Of a DNA stretch of 36,302 nucleotides, positions 31,002 through 36,302 are shown one piece after another. The position numbers and the translations under genes are program-made. The notes beneath the pieces are model-generated. The model was not told the DNA's origin, did no database searches, and saw only the letters and a list, made by a program, of their open reading frames with translations. The DNA is from Tidjanibacter sp. (GTDB lineage: Bacteria > Bacteroidota > Bacteroidia > Bacteroidales > Rikenellaceae). The number at the start of each line of letters is the position of its first letter. The stretch's first letter is position 1. The stretch covers positions 1 through 36,302 of the forward strand of contig JAFXAY010000043.1 in NCBI GenBank assembly GCA_017521965.1. Direction: 5' to 3'.

Positions 31002-31928
31002 CTACTCAAAGGAGTAGGTGATTCGATGTTGGCGTTTTGTGGTTTGGGTAGTGACAAGTGCGGTAATGCCCTCGTCGGTCACAACAATCTTTGCATCGGA
31101 GAAGTAGTCCGCCTCAATAGTATAGCCGGATTTGTTGTTGCGCAGGTACATTGCACGGTCGGTGATGTCGATAGTCCACGGGGCACACGAGTCGGTAGTG
31201 TCGTGGGTGTAGATACCTTTGGGCAGGTTGTCGTAGTCGTGGATATCGGTTGGTGCTTCGTCGATGTCGGCATAGACCGAGAAGAAGTAGTAACTCTCCG
31301 AAGGAGTGGCTGTCGATCCGTCAGAGAGAAAGTCGTTCGGGCCAAAGGTGATATAGAAATTATTACCCTCTACATATCTGATAAATAGATTGGTAGCCTC
31401 GTAAAGCACCTCGTCGGCTGTTGTGCTGCTGCTCGCATCAACAAGCGAGTAGAAACCCTTATACTCAACGCTGTGACTCTTGCCCTCTTTGTCTGTTGCG
31501 GTGAGTTTTATACTCTCGTTGCCCACCACCAATGTACCATCGGTGAAGTTAACCTCCGAGATAATTTCACCCTTTTCGTTGGTCTTAATAACACGACTAT
31601 ATCCCGAAAATGTACCCTCTGTATTATCTGTTCCGAAAGTGTAGGTACCCTCGGGAAGTTGTATCGGTCGAACGGTATTCTCGCTACCAAATAGGTCGAT
31701 AACATAGTAGGTGGCATTGGGGGCAAATGTCGGGGTGGGGGATTCTACATCCTCCACTGCTGCATCGCCCAAGTAAAAGTAGTAGTTAGGTGTGCTGTAA
31801 TAGCCCATATAGTAGCCATTATACAGACCGGTTAGGTGGGTTGCCTGGAATGATTGTCCATCTTTACCGCTTCCACAACTTACACAAAACAGCGCTGCAA
31901 TAGCAGCAATCAGTAGTAATCGTTTCAT
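31002..31928 (-). CDS. Lipoprotein with two copies of the unnamed beta domain, no BACON (paralogue C)
   Basis: This encodes 308 aa. The signal ends at Cys18 (LFCVSCGSGKDG). No BACON domain is present. Residues about 30-165 and 178-305 are two copies of the beta domain shared with A and B. They have matching landmarks: NYYFYLGDA / NFYITFGPN, YYVIDLFGS / YYFFSVYAD, LPEGTYTFGTD / LPKGIYTHDTT, GTLVVGNESIKLTATDKEGK / AKIVVTDEGITALVTTQTTK, and HSVEYKG / HRITYSF. The internal repeat is clearest in this protein. The function is unknown. A -7 TATATTTG is present just upstream, at 31957-31950. Confidence 0.75.
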   Translation of the reverse strand: MKRLLLIAAIAALFCVSCGSGKDGQSFQATHLTGLYNGYYMGYYSTPNYYFYLGDAAVEDVESPTPTFAPNATYYVIDLFGSENTVRPIQLPEGTYTFGTDNTEGTFSGYSRVIKTNEKGEIISEVNFTDGTLVVGNESIKLTATDKEGKSHSVEYKGFYSLVDASSSTTADEVLYEATNLFIRYVEGNNFYITFGPNDFLSDGSTATPSESYYFFSVYADIDEAPTDIHDYDNLPKGIYTHDTTDSCAPWTIDITDRAMYLRNNKSGYTIEADYFSDAKIVVTDEGITALVTTQTTKRQHRITYSFE

Positions 31929-31949
31929 ATTTTATACAGTATTGAACTA

Positions 31950-31957
31950 CAAATATA
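31950..31957 (-). promoter_or_regulatory. Candidate -7 element for paralogue C
   Basis: TATATTTG on the minus strand, 21 bp before the start codon. No TTTG is seen 19 bp upstream, where the preceding terminator lies. Confidence 0.45.
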
Positions 31958-31959
31958 AT

Positions 31960-31995
31960 AAAAAAACCTATTGCGTGCTCACGCTACGCAATAGG
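31960..31995 (-). terminator. Intrinsic terminator after the tlpA-like gene
   Basis: On the minus strand CCTATTGCGT pairs with ACGCAATAGG (10 bp, 9-nt loop) and is followed by T7. The 145 bp between it and the tlpA-like stop hold nothing I can recognise. Confidence 0.85.
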
Positions 31996-32140
31996 CTGAT
32001 GAATTTATGAAGATGATTTGCTTTTTGACCCCACCTTTTTTACTCAGCACCCGTCGGCACTGAAAAGAGTGGGAGCAATGAAAGCCAAAATTAATGGGGC
32101 AGCAGAAGCGACTGATTGTGCCGCTCGCCACCTACTCCAA

Positions 32141-33169
32141 TTAGTCGAGCAACTCGGCCAACTTAGCAGCCAAATCCTCGCCACGGAGGTTCTTAGCAAC
32201 GATAGTACCGTTGCCATCGATGAGGAAGTTGGTGGGAATGCTGTTCACACCATACTCCTTAGCAGCAGCGTTGTCCCAGTAGGTAACGGTGCTGACGTGT
32301 ACCCAGTCGAGTTTGTTCTCCTTGATGCACTCTTTCCAGTCCTCCTCCGAGCGGTCGAGCGACACACCAAAGATCTCAAAACCCTTGTCTTTGTACTCAG
32401 CGTAAGCCTCCAACATATAGGGAACCTCGCCCATACAAGGGCCGCACCAGCTTGCCCAGAAGTCCAGGAGGACATATTTGTTCTTGGCAATTACCTCCGA
32501 CAGAGCAGCCTCGCCACCCTCGGGAGTAGCCTGCTTGATCTCCTTGTAGGGCTTGCCGGGCTCGGTCTCCTTCAACACGTCGGCACGCTCGCGGAGAGCC
32601 TTTGCGCTCTTCATCTCCTGCAACTCGGGAGCGAGCTTCTCGTAAGCAGCGATAATTTCGTCGCCGGTCATACCGTACGATGCGTTCTGCAAGAGCGAAA
32701 GACCGTAGAGGTTGTCCAAGTTCTCGTCGAGAGCAGCAGCCTCAATAGCGTCGTACTCCTCCAAGAGAGCCTCTTTCTCCTCGTCGGTGGTGTTCTCGTC
32801 GTAGAACTTCTCCTCAATTACACGCTGTTTTGCGCTAACCTCAGCAGCAGCGTCGTTGGCGGGAGTACCCTTAACGATAACCATACCCTCGTCCTCAATA
32901 ACATTCAGCTTGCCTGCTTCGAGGAAGAAAGCCAACACGGGCTGACCATCAACACCCAGATAGGCCTGCATAGGAGTCTCAACCTCGCCGCTGAGCGAGA
33001 AGCTACCATCCTCGGTGGTGGTCGAAGCCAATACATCACCGCTTGCGGGGTCCAATACCTCGATGCTGCCGGTAACGTCGGTCATACTACCCGAGAGGGT
33101 GTACTTGGTCGAAGAGCCGCAACTAACTGCCAGCAGAGCAGTGGCGGCAATAATCATAATTTTTTTCAT
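32141..33169 (-). CDS. TlpA/ResA-family thiol-disulfide oxidoreductase lipoprotein
   Basis: This encodes 342 aa. Lipoprotein signal with Cys17 (LLAVSCGSS). Residues about 22-110 look like a DUF4369 beta domain (YTLSGSMTDVTGSIEVLD...EDGSFSLSG). Residues about 115-205 are helical. Residues 205-342 are a thioredoxin fold with the active site WCGPC (241-245), the LLDFWASWCGPCMGEVP block, and the cis-Pro region IPTNFLID. It should reduce or rearrange disulfides in periplasmic or outer-membrane proteins. The DUF4369 plus TlpA layout is typical of Bacteroidetes. It lies 50 bp downstream of ruvC on the same strand and may be co-transcribed. Confidence 0.9.
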   Translation of the reverse strand: MKKIMIIAATALLAVSCGSSTKYTLSGSMTDVTGSIEVLDPASGDVLASTTTEDGSFSLSGEVETPMQAYLGVDGQPVLAFFLEAGKLNVIEDEGMVIVKGTPANDAAAEVSAKQRVIEEKFYDENTTDEEKEALLEEYDAIEAAALDENLDNLYGLSLLQNASYGMTGDEIIAAYEKLAPELQEMKSAKALRERADVLKETEPGKPYKEIKQATPEGGEAALSEVIAKNKYVLLDFWASWCGPCMGEVPYMLEAYAEYKDKGFEIFGVSLDRSEEDWKECIKENKLDWVHVSTVTYWDNAAAKEYGVNSIPTNFLIDGNGTIVAKNLRGEDLAAKLAELLD

Positions 33170-33219
33170 AGTTGTTTTTAGTTTTTAATATAATAAATAT
33201 CGTAACTTCTTGTCTGTCA

Positions 33220-33828
33220 CTATTTTCGTGTTGCGCGGTTGAGCCTCACCACCTTCTCGGGGTTTTCGGCCACAAACCTCTCCCAGCTACCGCCACGCTT
33301 CGGGGTGCGGTGCTTGGGTGCGGTGGGTATCGGCGACGAGGTCATCAGATGGTGACAAAGTGCGACCGCTAAACCATCGGTTGCGTCGAGTCGCTTGGGG
33401 TCGTACTCTATGCCGAGCATCTGCTGCAACATCCTCGCTACCTGCTCCTTCGAAGCAGCACCGCGGCCCGTTATGGCCTGCTTGACCCTCATCGGCGGAT
33501 ACTCAAACACCTTCTTATCCCTGCTCAGTGCGGCAGCCATCGCCACGCCTTGCGCCCTGCCCAATTTGAGCATACTCTGCACATTTTCGCCAAAAAAGGG
33601 CGATTCGAGAGCCACCTCATCGGGCTGGTACTCATCGGTCAGCTGAGCCACGCGGCGGAAGATATAGCCCAACTTCTCGTAGGGGTCTTTCATCTTCACC
33701 ATATCAATATCGCCGATAATGACGCACTTGGCCTTGCCCTCCGACACCTCCAACACCCCATATCCCATACGGTTGGTGCCGGGGTCGATGCCCATTATCA
33801 CACGATTGCGGCTCTCCTCCTTAATCAT
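33220..33828 (-). CDS. ruvC: Crossover junction endodeoxyribonuclease RuvC
   Basis: This encodes 202 aa. RuvC resolves Holliday junctions with RuvAB. The catalytic acids are present: Asp15 in GIDPGTNRMGYGV, Glu75 in ALESPFFGENVQS, and Asp148 and Asp151 in LDATDGLAVALCHH. The protein is longer than the usual 160-190 aa because of a basic C-terminal tail (PKHRTPKRGGSWERFVAENP) seen in other Bacteroidetes RuvCs as far as I recall. It lies 50 bp after lpxD on the same strand. Confidence 0.95.
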   Translation of the reverse strand: MIKEESRNRVIMGIDPGTNRMGYGVLEVSEGKAKCVIIGDIDMVKMKDPYEKLGYIFRRVAQLTDEYQPDEVALESPFFGENVQSMLKLGRAQGVAMAAALSRDKKVFEYPPMRVKQAITGRGAASKEQVARMLQQMLGIEYDPKRLDATDGLAVALCHHLMTSSPIPTAPKHRTPKRGGSWERFVAENPEKVVRLNRATRK

Positions 33829-33878
33829 ACCTTATAATATATACTCCTCCTTGGCGGGTGGGGTAGTGCCAAGGGCAA

Positions 33879-34913
33879 CTACTTCTCCTCGCTGAGGAAC
33901 ATCTTCTCCAACTTGTCCACCGTCTTCTTCATCTCGGGCAGATTGCGATAGACAGCGTTGCTGCGGCGGAACTTGCCGGCAGGCATACCGGGGAAGCCCA
34001 TCAACGTTACATCGTCACCCGTGTTGTTGGTGATACCTGTCTGCGAGGCGGCGTGTACGCGGTCGCCCACGGTGATGTGGCCTACGATACCTACCTGACC
34101 GCCAAACATACAGTTGCGACCCACCTTCGTAGAGCCTGCAATGCCTGTCATTGCAGCAGCCACAGTATCCTCGCCAACTACCACATTGTGAGCAATCTGC
34201 ACCAGATTGTCGAGCTTCACACCACGACACAGCTTGGTGCTGCCCATAGTAGCGCGGTCGATGGTAGTATTTGCACCAATCTCCACATCGTCCTCCACAA
34301 CTACATTACCAATCTGAGGTATCTTGTCATACTTGCCCTCAGCGTTGGGTGCAAAGCCGAAGCCATCGGAGCCAATCACTGCCCCCGCGTGGACAATAAC
34401 TCGGTTGCCCACCTTGCACTCCTCATATATCTTAACGCCCGAGTAGAGCATAGTATTGTCGCCAATGGTCACGCGGTCGCCAATGTAGCAGTGGGGATAT
34501 ATCTTGCAGCCATTACCCACCTTGGCACCTGCGTCCACCACAACGTATGCGCCGATGTAGCAACCCTCGCCAATGGTGGCAGTGGGGTCGATAACCGCAG
34601 TAGGGTGGATACCGCTCTTCTGAGGCTTGCTCGCCACATACATCTCTAACAATTTCGCAAAGCAACCATACGGGTCGTCAACCTTGACGAGTGTGGCGTG
34701 CTCCACCTCCTGCTTGGGCTCAAACGAGCGGGCCACAATCACAATCGACGAGCGGGTGGAGTAGATGTAATGCTCATACTTGGGGTTTGCTAGAAACGAC
34801 AACGCACCCTCTTCACCCTCCTCAATCTTTGCCAATGTGCTGACAGTTACATCTTTATTGCCAACAACCTCACCGCCAAGTGCGGCTGCAATCATCTCTG
34901 CACTAAACTTCAT
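33879..34913 (-). CDS. lpxD: UDP-3-O-(3-hydroxyacyl)glucosamine N-acyltransferase
   Basis: This encodes 344 aa. LpxD adds the N-linked hydroxyacyl chain in the third step of lipid A synthesis, in the cytoplasm at the inner membrane. Residues 1 to about 100 form the uridine-binding domain ([14 protein letters not shown]). Residues 100-310 are a left-handed beta helix with hexapeptide repeats ([20 protein letters not shown] and similar), and catalytic His242 lies in [10 protein letters not shown]. The C-terminal helix ([11 protein letters not shown]) binds the acyl carrier protein in homologues. It is downstream of coaD after 101 bp that contain a partial duplicate of the coaD 3' end. Confidence 0.96.
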   Translation of the reverse strand: MKFSAEMIAAALGGEVVGNKDVTVSTLAKIEEGEEGALSFLANPKYEHYIYSTRSSIVIVARSFEPKQEVEHATLVKVDDPYGCFAKLLEMYVASKPQKSGIHPTAVIDPTATIGEGCYIGAYVVVDAGAKVGNGCKIYPHCYIGDRVTIGDNTMLYSGVKIYEECKVGNRVIVHAGAVIGSDGFGFAPNAEGKYDKIPQIGNVVVEDDVEIGANTTIDRATMGSTKLCRGVKLDNLVQIAHNVVVGEDTVAAAMTGIAGSTKVGRNCMFGGQVGIVGHITVGDRVHAASQTGITNNTGDDVTLMGFPGMPAGKFRRSNAVYRNLPEMKKTVDKLEKMFLSEEK

Positions 34914-34922
34914 ATTTTTTTA

Positions 34923-35037
34923 CGTTTTGCCTTATCTCGCTAATTATCGTCGGTAAGGTGTAGGTATTATTCTACAACCTCTAACCGTAATCGCAAGCGT
35001 TTTGCCTTTTCTCACTAATTATCCTCGGTAAGGTATA
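34923..35037. repeat. 75-bp-period partial duplication of the coaD 3' end
   Basis: 34923-34962 and 34998-35037 match at 36 of 40 positions. The right copy contains the last coaD codons and stop; the left copy lies in the coaD-lpxD gap and carries no usable reading frame. Confidence 0.75.
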
Positions 35038-35494
35038 AATCCAATTTTACACCCTCGGGAAGTAATTTGGTGGTGTCGCCACCAAACGAGGCCACCTCCC
35101 TAACGACACTCGATGAAATGGCACTCACCTCCGACGGAGCGAAGAATACCACCGTTTCTACCTCGGGGAAGAGCAGACGATTTGCATCGGCAATGCCCCT
35201 CTCATACTCGAAGTCGGCCACGCTGCGCACTCCACGGACTATGTGGCTCACTCCTAACTCCCTGCACAGAGTACCCGTCAGGGTGCTGTAAACCACAACC
35301 TCCACTCTCGGCTCCCCCTGATAGACCTCCTCGATGAGCCTCTTGCGGCTATCGGTGGAGAGCATACCTCGCTTGGCACGATTCTCGCCAATGGCGATAA
35401 CCACCTTGTCGAACAGACCGAGTGCCTGCTCCACAACAGCCTGATGGCCACGGGTGAAGGGGTCGAACGAGCCGGGGAAGAGTGCTGTTTTCAT
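35015..35494 (-). CDS. coaD: Phosphopantetheine adenylyltransferase
   Basis: This encodes 159 aa, a standard CoaD. It adenylates 4'-phosphopantetheine to dephospho-CoA, the penultimate step of CoA synthesis, in the cytoplasm. Visible motifs are the nucleotidyltransferase signature GSFDPFTRGH (8-17, His17), the AIGENRAKRGMLS loop, RGVRSVADFEYERG, and EVSAISSSVVREVASFGGD near the end. The start is 20 bp after the glyS stop, so the two are probably one operon. Confidence 0.96.
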   Translation of the reverse strand: MKTALFPGSFDPFTRGHQAVVEQALGLFDKVVIAIGENRAKRGMLSTDSRKRLIEEVYQGEPRVEVVVYSTLTGTLCRELGVSHIVRGVRSVADFEYERGIADANRLLFPEVETVVFFAPSEVSAISSSVVREVASFGGDTTKLLPEGVKLDLYLTEDN

Positions 35495-35514
35495 CTTCGG
35501 TTTATAATCTTCTC

Positions 35515-36302
35515 TTAGAGCAATTTCTCAAACAACTGCTTCATACCCACCTTCTGGCTGATGATGGCGTTCAGGTCGCTGATGGCCACACGCGACTGCT
35601 CCATAGTGTCACGGTCGCGGAGGGTAACGGTGCCATCTTCGAGGCTCTGGTGGTCAACGGTTACGCAGAACGGAGTACCGATAGCGTCCTGACGACGGTA
35701 ACGCTTACCGATGCTATCCTTCTCGTCGTACTGCACGTTGTGGTCGAAGCGCAGGTCGGCAATAATCTTGTGTGCCAACTCAGGCAGACCATCTTTCTTC
35801 ACCAGAGGCATCACGCAAGCCTTGACAGGTGCCAGAGGTGCGGGAATCGACAGGACGGTGCGCTCCTCGCCACTCTCCAACTTCTCCTCCTTGTAGGCTG
35901 CCGAGAGTACCTGCAATACCATACGGTCAACACCAATAGAGGTCTCAACAACGTAGGGTACATAGCTCTCGCCGGTCTCGGGGTCGAAGTACTGAATCTT
36001 CTTGCCGGAGAACTTCTGATGGTTACCCAAGTCGAAGTCTGTACGCGAGTGGATACCCTCCACCTCCTTGAAGCCGAAGGGGAACTTGAACTCTACGTCG
36101 GTAGCGGCGTTAGCATAGTGGGCGAGTTTCTCGTGGTCGTGGAAACGGTAGTTGTCGTCGCCGAAGCCGAGTGCGCGGTGCCACTTCATACGGGTCTCTT
36201 TCCACTTGTTCCACCACTCCATCTCGGTACCAGGGCGTACGAAGAACTGCATCTCCATCTGCTCGAACTCCCTCATACGGAAGATGAACTGACGAGCCAC
36301 AA
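35515..36302 (-). CDS. glyS: Glycine--tRNA ligase (dimeric type), C-terminal part
   Basis: 262 codons of the 3' part of the gene; the 5' part lies beyond the right edge, and the first visible codons (VARQFIFRMREFEQMEMQFF) are internal, so GTG there is not a start. The class II core motif block EMQFFVRPGTE, the RHA-type DLGNHQKFSG region, YVVETSIGVDR (motif 3 GxxR) and the anticodon-binding domain from about LAPVKACVMPL are present. This is the GlyQS alpha2 type rather than the split glyQ/glyS tetramer. It is the first visible gene of the glyS-coaD(-lpxD-ruvC) run. Confidence 0.95.
   Translation of the reverse strand, partial: VARQFIFRMREFEQMEMQFFVRPGTEMEWWNKWKETRMKWHRALGFGDDNYRFHDHEKLAHYANAATDVEFKFPFGFKEVEGIHSRTDFDLGNHQKFSGKKIQYFDPETGESYVPYVVETSIGVDRMVLQVLSAAYKEEKLESGEERTVLSIPAPLAPVKACVMPLVKKDGLPELAHKIIADLRFDHNVQYDEKDSIGKRYRRQDAIGTPFCVTVDHQSLEDGTVTLRDRDTMEQSRVAISDLNAIISQKVGMKQLFEKLL

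Noticed and set aside
32018..33181. 387-aa open frame antisense to the tlpA-like gene
   Set aside because: It mirrors the codon bias of the TlpA/ResA gene, which has a signal peptide and the WCGPC site. The antisense product has only Leu/Val-rich filler.

Overview
This window looks like chromosome of a Bacteroidales bacterium, most likely Alistipes/Rikenellaceae. The order is well supported and the genus is a guess. Supporting signs are repeated TTTG-N19-TAnnTTTG promoters, BACON and BspA-like leucine-rich-repeat lipoproteins, DUF3575, DUF6291 and DUF1573 proteins, a BtuG-like surface beta-propeller under a cobalamin riboswitch, and a TamB-ExbB-ExbD-TonB envelope block.

Layout. 1-1400: accessory scraps (3' end of a DUF4180 gene, a DUF6291 gene with an acidic low-complexity tract, a start-less gene remnant). 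1549-6380: a large BACON/LRR lipoprotein, a small exported protein, and a membrane protein fused to an acyltransferase. 6460-9130: MBL-fold lipoprotein, engB and prs. 9129-9760: repeat-rich intergenic DNA ending in tRNA-Ser(GCU). 9921-14242: Cu/Zn-type efflux permease with an HMA domain, a small anchored protein, a lactonase-like lipoprotein and a GH5 glycosidase. 14642-16281: promoter, cobalamin riboswitch, in-leader terminator and an orphan btuG-like gene. 16488-18656: DUF3575 protein and tsaD. 18707-25779: tamB-like, exbB, exbD, tonB-like and DUF1573 genes. 25778-26599: repeats. 26600-31928, minus strand: three related lipoproteins with a YhcG/PDDEXK nuclease gene between two of them. 32141-36302, minus strand: tlpA/resA-like, ruvC, lpxD, coaD and the 3' part of glyS.

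The most unusual content is intergenic. (a) A family of about 125-bp palindromes (three intact copies and one decayed) starts exactly at stop codons. Their inner arms differ in sequence between copies but stay self-complementary. (b) Each intact copy is followed by a GAGAGCAA hairpin terminator and then an array of degenerate 9-bp units (GGGARTTWA-like) that turns into its own reverse complement. Related arrays occur at six places. (c) A 149-bp four-way-junction (cloverleaf-like) inverted repeat lies directly downstream of tRNA-Ser. (d) A 137-bp nested palindrome ends in T6. These look like structured mobile or regulatory repeats and I do not recognise them as a named family.

How the genes fit together: the tamB-exbB-exbD-tonB block and the btuG-like lipoprotein fit outer-membrane assembly and TonB-powered uptake. 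lpxD supplies lipid A. tsaD, glyS, tRNA-Ser, engB, prs, coaD and ruvC are core housekeeping. All calls come from reading motifs by eye; no database search was run.
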